A stretch of 64,000 nucleotides of DNA from SABI01 sp963678555 (GCA_963678555.2 CAXXJA010000002.1:744001-808000), one strand, 5' to 3'; numbered from the stretch's first letter, positions 54,316 to 63,615 are shown. The notes: generated by a model from the letters alone, not told the origin. Numbers and translations: made by a program.

Positions 54316-55608
54316 GTGGCACGGGACAGGAGCAACCGAACGAGGCTAACTCTCGTACACAGCTACATAGCAAGGGAGTTCCTGCTCTCGTTTCTGGTGG
54401 CCTTTCTCTTCTTTTTCTTCATATTCTTCATCAATCAGGTCCTTCTCTATGCACAGAGGATTCTCCTCAAACAGGTGCCGGTCAGACAGATGCTGACCCT
54501 TGTTGCACTGAGCATGCCTCAGATCCTTCTCTATACGATTCCTTTCTCGACTCTGAGCGGAGCCTCGATGGTTATCGGCAATCTCTCAAGCAACCACGAG
54601 ATCATCGCCATGAGAGCGCTCGGTATCTCTCTGTATCAGATGCTGCGGTCAGTCATCATCGCATCTGTTCTGCTCAGCATTATCACCTTTACCATAGCTG
54701 ACAGCGTACTGCCGGTCTCCCACCTGCAGTTCAAACGCCTCTACACAGAACTCCTGAGAACTCTTCCGACCATGGAACTTACTCCGTATTCGGTCAATGA
54801 AGTCGGGGATGTGGTCATCGTTACCAGGGAAGTACAGGACGGTTACCTTGAGAAGCCCGTTCTGTTCACCACGAACCCCAGCGGGGAGCAGATACTGATT
54901 TCGGCGAGGAACGGCACCCTTGAACTCATCGATCTTGAGCGGTTCATCTACCGTCTTGATCTGCAGGGAGTGAGTATCCTCAGCAGTGAGGGGGACAAAA
55001 AAGGGGATTTCCGTTTCGGAGAGGGTGAATCAATGAGCTATTTCCTTGATTTTAGTTCACAGGTAGAACAGGTAAGAAACGTGAGTCCATCTCAAATGTC
55101 CACCAGGGATCTGATCAGACAGATCGACTTCCGACTGGAAGATCATGAGAAGAGCCTCCGTGAACGCTCAGAGCAGCTTGAACAGGTTCTGATGGAAATC
55201 GAACAACTGGAAACTGCCGATACGGCAGAAGGTGATGGATTGCATGCGAGTGAGGGCACCATGCTCAATGAACTGTATGAGCGCAGGGCTTTACTTGAAC
55301 GACATGTCCCTGTAAATTTCTATCTGCAGTACTACCGGGCGGAACTGCATAAGAAGTTCGCACTCAGTGCTAGTGCCCTTATCCTTACCCTGATTTCGTT
55401 TCCGCTCTCTTTCGTCAATATCCGGCACGGACGTCTGTTCGGCTTCGGGCTCTCTCTTTTTGTAGCGGCTCTGTACTGGGCGATGCTTTTTGTTGCACAG
55501 ACGCAAATCATCAGAACCAGCATCCACCCGCTGTTTCTCATGTGGGCACCGAATGCCGTCATCATCACCGTCTCAACGCTTCTGCTCGTGAGGCTGAAAC
55601 AGTCATGA
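54316..55608 (+). CDS. lptF: LptF/LptG (YjgP/YjgQ) family permease
   Basis: About 430 residues. Six hydrophobic segments: near 20-45, 60-85 and 100-125, then a long periplasmic beta-jellyroll-like region, then three C-terminal ones. NLSSNHEIIAMRALGIS near 85 is the family signature. A coiled-coil-like LRERSEQLEQVLMEIEQLE lies before the last segments. It should form the LPS-exporting LptB2FG complex with the next gene. GTG 54316 is chosen since AGGAG is six bases before it; the frame open from 54268 overlaps dut. Confidence 0.88.
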   Translation: MARDRSNRTRLTLVHSYIAREFLLSFLVAFLFFFFIFFINQVLLYAQRILLKQVPVRQMLTLVALSMPQILLYTIPFSTLSGASMVIGNLSSNHEIIAMRALGISLYQMLRSVIIASVLLSIITFTIADSVLPVSHLQFKRLYTELLRTLPTMELTPYSVNEVGDVVIVTREVQDGYLEKPVLFTTNPSGEQILISARNGTLELIDLERFIYRLDLQGVSILSSEGDKKGDFRFGEGESMSYFLDFSSQVEQVRNVSPSQMSTRDLIRQIDFRLEDHEKSLRERSEQLEQVLMEIEQLETADTAEGDGLHASEGTMLNELYERRALLERHVPVNFYLQYYRAELHKKFALSASALILTLISFPLSFVNIRHGRLFGFGLSLFVAALYWAMLFVAQTQIIRTSIHPLFLMWAPNAVIITVSTLLLVRLKQS

Positions 55609-56684
55609 GACGAATTGACCGCTACCTTCTGGGCACATTCTTAGAGCTTCTATCGATCACTATGCTGCTTCTCACCTTCATCATGCTCCTCTTTGATGTC
55701 TTCAGCACCCTTGAGCAGTATATGAAGGCGGAATGTACCCTGATGCAGATCATGTATTCGACACTCCTGTTCGTTCCTGAGGCAGTCTCATTCACGCTGC
55801 CCCCTTCGGCACTGTTCGCATCCACCTACATGCTGTCGATCATGTATGCAAACAACGAGATGATCGTTCTCGCAGTCTCAGGGTACTCGTTCTCAAGGAT
55901 CACCACCTCGCTGATCATCACGGCCCTGCTGCTTACCTCACTGTTTTTCGCGTTCAACGAGCAGGTGACCCGACAATTCAAGGTGATGAAAGAGGAGTAT
56001 ACCTCAGCCTTTTTCGATTCAGGTTCATCAGCACATTCCTCCCGTCTCGTGCTTACTGATGAGAGTGGAGAGTATATCCTGTACGCCAGGCGGTTCGATG
56101 AGAGAACCAGTACACTCTCGTATCTCTCTCTGATCATTCTCGATGAAAACGGCCAGTTCCTGCAGCGCTATGATGCCCGCAGGGCGGAGTATCAGGAAGG
56201 CAGGTGGACCGCTGAGCATGTGCTGCTGTATGACCTGAAAGAAACACGACTGGTTGAGACATCGGATTCTGAGACGCTGGTTCTTCCCCGACTTGATCTC
56301 GAACCTGATGTGATAGCTCAGAGGGCTGTTGATATTGATTCCATGGACCTGATGGCAGCCTACCGGTATATTGAGAGGCTGAGAAAGGTGAATAATCCGG
56401 GGTACACGGGATACTCGGTGGATTTCTATCAGCGGCTCAGCATGAACTTCGCTCCGCTGATTCTGATTCTGATTTCGTGTGCGACGGTCATTCCCTGGAA
56501 AAAGAATGTTCTGGTACTCAGCATCATAACCAGTATCAGTATTGCAGTTGTCTATTATGTACTGGTATTATCAGGAACGATACTGGCACGCCAGGAGATC
56601 GTAGAGGCAGGACCCGCGCTGTTCGTGCCACCGGCCGTACTCATCGCCATAGCCTCCGGCATACTCATCATCAGAAGGAAATGA
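55605..56684 (+). CDS. lptG: LptF/LptG (YjgP/YjgQ) family permease
   Basis: 359 residues, same topology as its neighbour: about three N-terminal membrane segments, a periplasmic domain, and three at the C-terminus. YANNEMIVLAVSGYS matches the NxEhxAhxAxGxS family signature. Presumably the second permease of the pair that exports lipid-A-like lipid; the lptF/lptG labels may be swapped. ATG 55605 overlaps the previous stop. tgt follows by 3 nt. Confidence 0.87.
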   Translation: MRRIDRYLLGTFLELLSITMLLLTFIMLLFDVFSTLEQYMKAECTLMQIMYSTLLFVPEAVSFTLPPSALFASTYMLSIMYANNEMIVLAVSGYSFSRITTSLIITALLLTSLFFAFNEQVTRQFKVMKEEYTSAFFDSGSSAHSSRLVLTDESGEYILYARRFDERTSTLSYLSLIILDENGQFLQRYDARRAEYQEGRWTAEHVLLYDLKETRLVETSDSETLVLPRLDLEPDVIAQRAVDIDSMDLMAAYRYIERLRKVNNPGYTGYSVDFYQRLSMNFAPLILILISCATVIPWKKNVLVLSIITSISIAVVYYVLVLSGTILARQEIVEAGPALFVPPAVLIAIASGILIIRRK

Positions 56685-56687
56685 ACC

Positions 56688-57809
56688 ATGAAGAAGATAC
56701 ATCGAGTGACGCATACTCATCCCTCCACGAACGCCCGTACCGGCATCCTCAGTCTTGATCACGGGGAAGTGGTGACCCCGGCCTTTATGCCGGTAGGGAC
56801 CAACGGAACAGTCAAGGGAATCTACCATGAACATGTACGTGAGATGGGATATAACCTCATCCTTGCCAATACCTATCATCTCTACCTCAGACCCGGGGTC
56901 GAGGTACTGAAAGAGTTCGGAGGACTTCACCGTTTCAGCAACTGGAATGACAACATCCTCACCGACAGCGGGGGGTTTCAGGTCTTCAGTCTGTCGGGCC
57001 TGAGGAAGATCCGGGAAGAGGGTGTGGTATTCCAGTCCCATATCGACGGTTCCCGACATATGCTCACCCCGGAGAAGGTCGTGGATGTCCAGAATGTCAT
57101 CGGAAGTGATATCATGATGGTCCTTGATGTCTGCACTGCCCCTGAGATTCCTCACAGAGAGGCAAAGACAGCATGGGAGACGACACGTTCGTGGGCTCAA
57201 CGTTCGTATGATCACTGGATGAGGGAAGGGGGAGAACGCAATCTGTTCGGTATCGTTCAGGGCAACTTCTATCAGGATCTGAGAAAGGAAAGTGCGCTCG
57301 CGATCAGTGAGATCGGTTTCCCCGGAATAGCCATAGGAGGCCTCAGCGTCGGTGAGACTGCTCAGCAGTTTGCCGACTACCTTGCCTATACGACCCAGTT
57401 CCTTCCTGCAGACCGTCCCCGGTATGTGATGGGGATAGGGACTCCAGACTATATTCTCGAGGCTGTCGCAAACGGTATCGATCTGTTCGACTGCGTTCTG
57501 GCCACCCGAAGTGCACGCAATGGTTCGGTCTTCACTGACGACGGGATGATTCAGCTGAAAAAGGCGAAACATGCCTACTCTCAGGAGCCGATCCAGGAAG
57601 GCTGCACCTGCAGAGCATGCACCCAATACTCCCGAGGATATATGAGGCACGTGTTCAAGGCAAATGAGATGATAGCCGGTATGCTCGCGACCGAACACAA
57701 CCTGACCTATCTTCACTCATTTATGCATCGAATCAGAACAGCAATCACTGAGAATCGTTTTCCTGAATTTAAAAAATCTTTTCTGGAACGCTATTATGCA
57801 AGCTCATGA
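56688..57809 (+). CDS. tgt: tRNA-guanine transglycosylase
   Basis: 373 residues. It exchanges G34 for preQ1 in tRNAs of Asn, Asp, His and Tyr. ILTDSGGFQVFSL carries the general-base Asp, and CTCRACTQYSRGYMRHVF with a later His (YLHSFMH) forms the zinc site. GIDLFDCVLATRSARNG carries the nucleophilic Asp. Together with queA it gives part of queuosine synthesis. AAGGAAATGAACC stands before ATG 56688; the 3' end overlaps murJ by 14 nt. Confidence 0.97.
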   Translation: MKKIHRVTHTHPSTNARTGILSLDHGEVVTPAFMPVGTNGTVKGIYHEHVREMGYNLILANTYHLYLRPGVEVLKEFGGLHRFSNWNDNILTDSGGFQVFSLSGLRKIREEGVVFQSHIDGSRHMLTPEKVVDVQNVIGSDIMMVLDVCTAPEIPHREAKTAWETTRSWAQRSYDHWMREGGERNLFGIVQGNFYQDLRKESALAISEIGFPGIAIGGLSVGETAQQFADYLAYTTQFLPADRPRYVMGIGTPDYILEAVANGIDLFDCVLATRSARNGSVFTDDGMIQLKKAKHAYSQEPIQEGCTCRACTQYSRGYMRHVFKANEMIAGMLATEHNLTYLHSFMHRIRTAITENRFPEFKKSFLERYYASS

Positions 57810-59379
57810 TCATGAGAGGCAGGTGCATTCGACTATCCTCATGATATTCACCCTGCTCTCGAGGATTCTCGGAATCTTCAAGGCACGGGTTCTCGCAATC
57901 CTGTTCGGAGCAAGCGAGCTTGCAGACGTGATCAACTTCACCTTCAACATCCCGAACAACTTCCGGAAACTCTTTGCCGAAGGTGCGTTCAATGCTGCCT
58001 TCATCCCGATCTTCACCCGTTCCCTGCAGGAAAAAAAGGATACCCGGATCCTGCTGATCAGAATGATCAGTGTACAGGGTGTTATCTTTGCTCCTATCAC
58101 GGTTGCAGTCATCGTATTCAGGCAAGGCATCATTTCCTTTCTCAGTGATTTCAATGATCCGCAGATGATCTCCCTCTCTGCTAACCTTCTCCTGTTCTTC
58201 ACTCTCTACCTTGCCATGATATCCCTGTATGCCCTGTTCAACGGAGTGCTCAACGCCCACGGCACCTTCATCACGGGAGCCGTGGCTCCTCTGATCTTCT
58301 CGGTGACCCTGATTCTCTCATTGTATCTGCTTGAACCGTCGATGGGAGCCTATGCGATGGCAGTGGGTGTGCTTGCTGGAGGTGGCGGCCAGCTTCTGTT
58401 TACCTGGAGAGGTGTCAGAAGATACGGATACCGGTTCGCACTCACACAGGAAGTCTTTACACCGGAGATCCGACAGGTGATGAGGAAGTGGTTCATGATC
58501 ACCCTGAATGCTCTCATCATGGTGATCTCACAGCAGGTTGCCTACTATTTCGCCACAACGATGGAGACAGGCAGTGTCACCTCCTTTGCAAATGCCATTA
58601 TCATCTGGCAGGCTCCCTACGGTATCTTCTATGCAGCAATTGCCACTGCATTTTTTCCCTCTCTTGTCAGGTCGGCAGCAGCACAGGACCGGAGCGAGCT
58701 TCATCACACGTTTTCCCATGGGATGACTCTCATTCTGGCAACCCTCCTGCCCAACATGCTTCTCCTCTCCTTCTTCGGCTCACAAACAGCCTCCGTTCTC
58801 CTGCAAAGCGGTCAATTCACCCTCGCAGACAGTATACGCACCGGTTCCGCGCTCCGCTTCTTCGCCTTCGGCATGCCGTTCGCCGCCATGTACGGGTTCT
58901 TTCAGCGCATCTGCTATGCGGACGACAGGGAACGTGAGGTATTCATCATCTCTCTGGCAGTGGCCGCTGTCGATATCATCCTCACAATCGTTCTTACACG
59001 CTATGAGAACTCCATCAGCTCAATAGCACTGGCAAACAGCATAGCTTTTGCCGTTGGTGTTGTGATCTACAGCCTTCATCTGTCCCGTCTCAATCTTATC
59101 AGATTCTTCACGGTGAGTGCCCTTCGCACCCTGGGTAGCATTCTGGTGATCAATGCTCTTCTGGCACTGGTGCTGTTCTATGCAGACTCACGTTTAGGCT
59201 CTACCTGGTGGGAGCAGGGTTCCTCCGTGCTCAGCCTCGCAATTCTTGCTCTGCTATTCTCCCTGACGTTTCTCATTGCTCTTGTGCTGTACCGAATTAT
59301 GGGAATCAGGATCATCTCATTCCTGACCCGCAGGAAGAGAGCCGGGGATGGGGTAGGTGGAGGTATAGGAGAAGAGTAA
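57796..59379 (+). CDS. murJ: Lipid II flippase MurJ
   Basis: 527 residues and about 14 hydrophobic segments. RILGIFKARVLAILFGAS and FNIPNNFRKLFAEGAFNAAFIPIF, with the conserved Arg and Asn-rich helix, are the MurJ/MviN signature. It flips peptidoglycan precursor lipid II across the inner membrane. ATG 57796 overlaps tgt. It is the last gene of the large operon; a bidirectional hairpin follows. Confidence 0.94.
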   Translation: MQAHDHERQVHSTILMIFTLLSRILGIFKARVLAILFGASELADVINFTFNIPNNFRKLFAEGAFNAAFIPIFTRSLQEKKDTRILLIRMISVQGVIFAPITVAVIVFRQGIISFLSDFNDPQMISLSANLLLFFTLYLAMISLYALFNGVLNAHGTFITGAVAPLIFSVTLILSLYLLEPSMGAYAMAVGVLAGGGGQLLFTWRGVRRYGYRFALTQEVFTPEIRQVMRKWFMITLNALIMVISQQVAYYFATTMETGSVTSFANAIIIWQAPYGIFYAAIATAFFPSLVRSAAAQDRSELHHTFSHGMTLILATLLPNMLLLSFFGSQTASVLLQSGQFTLADSIRTGSALRFFAFGMPFAAMYGFFQRICYADDREREVFIISLAVAAVDIILTIVLTRYENSISSIALANSIAFAVGVVIYSLHLSRLNLIRFFTVSALRTLGSILVINALLALVLFYADSRLGSTWWEQGSSVLSLAILALLFSLTFLIALVLYRIMGIRIISFLTRRKRAGDGVGGGIGEE

Positions 59380-59383
59380 CGAA

Positions 59384-59410
59384 ACGACCACCCGGCATGC
59401 AGGTGGTCGT
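59384..59410. terminator. Hairpin between convergent murJ and greA
   Basis: Perfect 9-bp stem (ACGACCACC 59384-59392 with GGTGGTCGT 59402-59410). The flanking T tracts are poor (CTTCGG on plus, TTCGTT on minus), so it is a possible weak terminator for both genes. Confidence 0.55.
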
Positions 59411-59465
59411 CTTCGGTAAGTGTGTATACACCGCGTCCGCAGTGTAGTACCTGATACGTACGGGA

Positions 59466-62150
59466 TCAGATCACGATCGCCTCGATGGATTCGACAGTGA
59501 AATCATAGGGTTTCTCGTTGATCTCGAAGGTGAACCGTTCACCGGGGGTATGGTTCAGGAGCTTCGCTCCGAAGGGCGCCATATAACTGATGATATTCTC
59601 GTTCGGGTTCGATTCCCAGGGGCCAAGAATACGATACTCCTGCATTTCTCCACTGAGGTTGTTCTTGAGACTCACCTTCGTACCGAAGGAGACCTTGCTC
59701 ACATCCACCTGATCCTTCGTGATGACGTTCGCACGGGAGATCTCATCGGTCAGTTTCACCATCGTCGTATTGAGTATACCCTGCTTCTCCTTGGCGGCTT
59801 TGAATTCGGAGTTCTCACGGAGGTCTCCCAGTTCGAGTGCTGCACCGATCTCCTTGGAGTTCTCCGGTATCTCGACATTCATGATGCGGTCCAGTTCATT
59901 CTGCTTCTCGATGTACCGTGCCTTGGTGACCATGAGACCGCTGCTCACCATCTCCTTGGAATCAAGATCCTCACCAAGGAACACGAAATCAGGGAACCGC
60001 TCAAGAATCACGTGTTTCACCTCAAGCTTCTTGGACATCTCGAGAGATTCCATGCGCTGTATGATGAAGTTGATTCTCTGAGCCTGACCCTCGTTCGCTT
60101 CATCGAGGAACTGATACAGAGAACGTTCATCGAACAGGATCGTGAGGAGTGTCTTCACGATCTTTTTATTGTCCGCTGTAGCACGTTTCGCTTCGATGGC
60201 ATTGAATGCGTAGTCCAGAAGCTGAAGCTGACTGGTGATGAGCGTCTCGAAGGGAATCCGTATCTTCTTCTCCCAGAACTTCCTGTCGTAGGAGCGGGAA
60301 AGGTAGGTGAACAGGTCAGAATTCTCCTTGTAGTTTCTACAGGCTTTTTTAAACATATCGCTGATGACCCGGTTCTTTCCCTGCTCTCTGAGAGTATCCA
60401 TGATGTAGTTCGTGAGGTAGTAGGGGTACAGAGAGACCAGCACCATCGGGACCCGTTCGGGGTCCTCGGTCTCGACGACCTTGTCAATAAAAGCCTTCTT
60501 CAGCTCGGCATCCTCGATCGCCTCGAAAGTCTTTTCGACTGAATCAACCATGCCGTACAGGTGTTTGAACTCGGCTCCCTCGGGACGGCCGATGAAGGGG
60601 TAGCGGTGTGAGAGATAATCAACCAGAAGGTAGGAGGAGATCACCTGATCGGTCACTCCCTGATAGATGCTGCACTGGTCTCTAAAATATTTGACCATCT
60701 CTATGAAGAAATCCGACTCCACGTCTCCGTTGATGAGGAACTCCCGGATGATCTTCACCTTCGCATAGAAGCGTTTCTCATTGCGGAAAATGCCGAGTGA
60801 CTTCTCTTCATAACTGATCGGGGTCTCACGGACCGTATAGACATCACTCGCATTGGGAAGAAACCCGATGAGAGGGTCGTTCATGAGGACTTTCTTCGCC
60901 TTGTTAAGCCAGCTGGTCCACTCCTTGGCACTGAGAATGGAAGGGACGATCTCGCTCTTCATTGCTTTCAGCGTCGCGGCATTCCCGTTGCTCTGTATCA
61001 GAGTTCTCAAGCCCCAGGGGACATCGCTGACGAATTTCTCCTTCAGCTTATCCTTCGGGAACAGGGATTTCAGTACCCAGATATGCTGGGCGGGAAGCAC
61101 CTGAAGAGAGCTGAAGGCCATGGCCAGTGACATCGAATGACCTCTCTTCGAGGGAAAATCTATGATGACGTGCTCACTGGTGATTTCCTTGATACGTCCG
61201 ATTGCCCATGATTTATGGAACACGAAGGAGCCCTTGTCGAACGCAATGTTCTTTTCGAATTCATTGATCGCAAGATGGATGTCCCGGTAGGCCTTGTCCA
61301 GATTGCTGCTCTCGATACAGGAGGAAAGACGGCTGTGTGTGGCGTATTTCTTCTTGTAGGTCGCGACAAGCTGCTCCCGAGCCCAGTCGTTCGCAGGTGC
61401 GATGTTGAGGATGGTCTTCATCGCATCGATGGCATTGTCGTAGTTATCGTGTTCGAGACTCCGCTGATACAGGGCACCGATCGGCTTGAAGGCAGGTTCA
61501 CCGTGGAACTTATCGGCGATCCGCTCAGCAAGCGAAAGCACGTAGGGGAACTCATCGGGCATCATGTCGAACAGAATGGTAAACACCTCTATGACCGACT
61601 GATAACTCTGTGCATTCAGATACCTCTGGAATGCCTTCTTGTAGTATGCGATTGCCTTTTCTCTCTGCCCCCCTTCAAGTGCCCGCTCGGCAAGGGTGGT
61701 CAGCAGCTCGGTCTCCTCGAAGTCGACTGCCACGAGACGTTCGTACAGGGCATAGGTATCATCACGCTTTCCCTGTTTCTCGTAAATCGAGGCAAGAATG
61801 CGAAGCACATATTTGTCTTCAAAGGCCTCAAGCACCTTGAGGGACAGAAACTCAGCGATCCCGTCCTTACCGTTTTCGATGAACATTTCGATCAGGTTCG
61901 TCAGGTTCCCGTAATCGAATGATTTTCTCATTACCGAGATGATTCCCGAGATATAGAGTGCTGCGATACTGTTTTTATTCTTCTTGAGATGCTCATCGCA
62001 GATACCCTTGATTTCAAGCAGATCTTCACTGCCTTCAATGCCTGCTATGGTTGTATCAATCTCCTGAAACATCGGCACAGTGTAGGTGGTGAGAGCGGTA
62101 CGGGTCCATGCCTCTTCTGTTAACAGTGATCTGATAGCGTCTTCATTCAT
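59466..62150 (-). CDS. greA: GreA-type elongation factor fused to a long TPR-like N-terminal domain
   Basis: 894 residues. Only the last 160 or so (from about 735) are GreA: the helical hairpin with acidic tip (DLRENSEFKAAKEKQGIL) and the FKBP-like C-terminal domain (FGTKVSLKN, YRILGPWE, SYMAPFGAKLLNH). It rescues backtracked RNA polymerase. The first ~735 residues contain TPR-like helices (for example YALYERLVAVDFEETELLTTLAERALEGGQREKAIAYYKKAF) and a long helical region. This very long GreA is, as I recall, a spirochaete feature. AAGGAT eight bases before ATG 62150 is the ribosome site. Confidence 0.93.
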   Translation of the reverse strand: MNEDAIRSLLTEEAWTRTALTTYTVPMFQEIDTTIAGIEGSEDLLEIKGICDEHLKKNKNSIAALYISGIISVMRKSFDYGNLTNLIEMFIENGKDGIAEFLSLKVLEAFEDKYVLRILASIYEKQGKRDDTYALYERLVAVDFEETELLTTLAERALEGGQREKAIAYYKKAFQRYLNAQSYQSVIEVFTILFDMMPDEFPYVLSLAERIADKFHGEPAFKPIGALYQRSLEHDNYDNAIDAMKTILNIAPANDWAREQLVATYKKKYATHSRLSSCIESSNLDKAYRDIHLAINEFEKNIAFDKGSFVFHKSWAIGRIKEITSEHVIIDFPSKRGHSMSLAMAFSSLQVLPAQHIWVLKSLFPKDKLKEKFVSDVPWGLRTLIQSNGNAATLKAMKSEIVPSILSAKEWTSWLNKAKKVLMNDPLIGFLPNASDVYTVRETPISYEEKSLGIFRNEKRFYAKVKIIREFLINGDVESDFFIEMVKYFRDQCSIYQGVTDQVISSYLLVDYLSHRYPFIGRPEGAEFKHLYGMVDSVEKTFEAIEDAELKKAFIDKVVETEDPERVPMVLVSLYPYYLTNYIMDTLREQGKNRVISDMFKKACRNYKENSDLFTYLSRSYDRKFWEKKIRIPFETLITSQLQLLDYAFNAIEAKRATADNKKIVKTLLTILFDERSLYQFLDEANEGQAQRINFIIQRMESLEMSKKLEVKHVILERFPDFVFLGEDLDSKEMVSSGLMVTKARYIEKQNELDRIMNVEIPENSKEIGAALELGDLRENSEFKAAKEKQGILNTTMVKLTDEISRANVITKDQVDVSKVSFGTKVSLKNNLSGEMQEYRILGPWESNPNENIISYMAPFGAKLLNHTPGERFTFEINEKPYDFTVESIEAIVI

Positions 62151-62278
62151 GTGGATTATCCTTCTAACTGAATATGACGTTCTTTTCCATACACAATAAC
62201 ACTGATTACTGTACTATCTTCATCTGAGAGAGAAATAGATACAGATCAGCACTATAGGTGAGAACGGTAGTAAACGTT

Positions 62279-62307
62279 TTATCAGTATAGAACAAAACCG
62301 GTATACT
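62279..62307 (+). promoter_or_regulatory. Upstream promoter in the greA-rpe gap
   Basis: TTATCA (62279-62284), 17-nt spacer, TATACT (62302-62307). It could drive rpe with a ~165-nt leader, or a small RNA. Confidence 0.5.
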
Positions 62308-62443
62308 TGCAAGCAACACGGAGAAAATCGACAGCAAGCCACTTGCCGGCCGACACTCAGATCACGTGCAGGTGAGCAGCGCTGTCCCGCGGTCAGTGAG
62401 ACAAAGGGGTGATACTCTGGGTAAAAGTGTCCGATATATTACC

Positions 62444-62472
62444 TTAACAAATGTTTCATTTTCTGGTACAAA
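62444..62472 (+). promoter_or_regulatory. Promoter immediately before rpe
   Basis: TTAACA (62444-62449), 17-nt spacer, TACAAA (62467-62472). The -10 box is six bases before the ATG at 62479, and no Shine-Dalgarno exists, so the mRNA would be leaderless. Confidence 0.5.
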
Positions 62473-62478
62473 TAAGCT

Positions 62479-63147
62479 ATGAAAAGAGAATCGAAGTGTT
62501 TAGTCGCGCCAAGCATGCTGTCAGCAGACTTCAGCAGAGCGGGTGAAGGTCTTGAGGAAGTGAACTCGGCAGGTGCTGACTGGGTTCATCTCGATGTGAT
62601 GGACGGCCAGTTCGTACCGAACATATCGTTTGGACCGAAGTTTATAGCCGACCTGAAGGATAAGAGCTCACTGCCCTTCGATGCTCATCTCATGGTGCAG
62701 AACCCTGAACCCTTCATCAGGGAGTTCGCCGATGCAGGTGCCGATTACATTACCGTTCATGAGGAGGCCGTGACTCACCTGCACAAGGTTATCGGCAGTA
62801 TACATCAGTCGGGGGTCAATGCCGGAATCTCGATTGTTCCCTCGACACCGGTATCGTCGATCTACCAGATGCTCGGTGATGTGGAACTCGTCCTGCTCAT
62901 GAGTGTCAATCCCGGATTCGGCGGTCAGAGCTTCATAGAGTTCACGTTTGACAAGATCAGGGAACTTGATGCGTACCGTACCGAGCATGATCTGGATTTC
63001 CTGATCTCAGTGGATGGTGGTGTCAACGTCCACAATGCCCAGAAGCTCTACCAGAGCGGGGTGGATGTGCTTGTGGTGGGAACCACCTTCTTCAAGAGTA
63101 CGGACAAGTCTGCCCTGGTGGATGCCTTCCACTCAATGAGTCGATAG
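62479..63147 (+). CDS. rpe: Ribulose-phosphate 3-epimerase
   Basis: 222 residues, a TIM barrel that interconverts ribulose-5-phosphate and xylulose-5-phosphate in the pentose phosphate pathway. APSMLSADFS with the catalytic Ser and Asp, WVHLDVMDGQFVPNISFG with the metal ligands, VNPGFGGQSF and SVDGGVN with the second catalytic Asp and phosphate grip are all present. No ribosome site before ATG 62479. dtd starts directly after the stop. Confidence 0.97.
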   Translation: MKRESKCLVAPSMLSADFSRAGEGLEEVNSAGADWVHLDVMDGQFVPNISFGPKFIADLKDKSSLPFDAHLMVQNPEPFIREFADAGADYITVHEEAVTHLHKVIGSIHQSGVNAGISIVPSTPVSSIYQMLGDVELVLLMSVNPGFGGQSFIEFTFDKIRELDAYRTEHDLDFLISVDGGVNVHNAQKLYQSGVDVLVVGTTFFKSTDKSALVDAFHSMSR

Positions 63148-63600
63148 ATGAAGGCGGTGGTACAGCGAGTGATCGATGCTTCGGTTACCGTGCAGGGAAA
63201 CGTGAGCGGCTCGATAGAGAGGGGGCTTCTTGTATACCTGGGGGTATGCCGTGATGATGACGAAGCTGATCTTTCCTATATTGTACGGAAGATCGCAGCA
63301 TTGCGCATATATACCGACCAGGAAGGGAAGATGAACCGGTGTATACAGGATGAGAGCAACAGCATTCTTCTTGTGAGTCAGTTCACCCTCTGTGCCATCA
63401 CCACGAAGGGGAACCGCCCCTCATTCAATCCTGCAGCTCCCCCTGAGACTGCCCGGACGGTCTATGAAAAGGCCGCCGAAGGCCTGAGAAGTCTCGGAAT
63501 AGAGGTGCAGACAGGTATATTCGGAGCACATATGAAAGTTGCCTACGTCAATGACGGTCCGGTGACGATCATTCTTGATTCTCATGACATCCAGAAGTGA
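63148..63600 (+). CDS. dtd: D-aminoacyl-tRNA deacylase
   Basis: 150 residues. MKAVVQRV, the SQFTLCAIT-TKGNRPSF motif and the C-terminal FGAHMKVAYVNDGPVTIILD with the invariant Gly and Pro are the DTD signatures. It removes D-amino acids from mischarged tRNA. The ATG abuts the rpe stop, and 58 nt separate it from recA. Confidence 0.96.
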   Translation: MKAVVQRVIDASVTVQGNVSGSIERGLLVYLGVCRDDDEADLSYIVRKIAALRIYTDQEGKMNRCIQDESNSILLVSQFTLCAITTKGNRPSFNPAAPPETARTVYEKAAEGLRSLGIEVQTGIFGAHMKVAYVNDGPVTIILDSHDIQK

Positions 63601-63615
63601 TACTGTGGTACAGTA
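63601..63615. promoter_or_regulatory. Palindrome in the recA promoter region (operator candidate)
   Basis: TACTGT-GGT-ACAGTA, a 15-bp imperfect-centre palindrome with perfect 6-bp arms, directly after the dtd stop. A -10-like TAGAAT (63621-63626) follows; no -35 hexamer fits. The place and symmetry fit a LexA-type SOS operator, but the sequence matches neither the E. coli (CTG-N10-CAG pattern) nor the B. subtilis box exactly. Confidence 0.45.

Larger units (their letters stand above)
62151..62478. other. Intergenic region between greA and rpe: two promoters, possible small RNA
   Basis: 328 nt. One promoter (62279-62307) starts a transcript near 62314 that would have 165 nt before rpe. That stretch can fold: GCAAG (62334-62338) with CTTGC (62342-62346), and ATCAC (near 62362) with GTGAT (near 62410). 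It is not recognised as SRP, 6S or RNase P RNA. A second promoter (62444-62472) sits right in front of rpe. Confidence 0.4.

Noticed and set aside
56571..57716. A long minus-strand ORF (381 codons) opposite tgt
   Set aside because: It lies entirely antisense to a clear tgt and the end of lptG, has no family marks, and its composition is what the reverse frame of a coding gene gives.
59550..60542. A 330-codon plus-strand ORF opposite greA
   Set aside because: Antisense to the clear GreA C-terminal domain; no recognisable product.
62314..62443. Signal-recognition-particle RNA in the greA-rpe gap
   Set aside because: A GTGAGCAGCG stretch is present, but the GGAAGCAGC apical loop and the long symmetric stem are absent.
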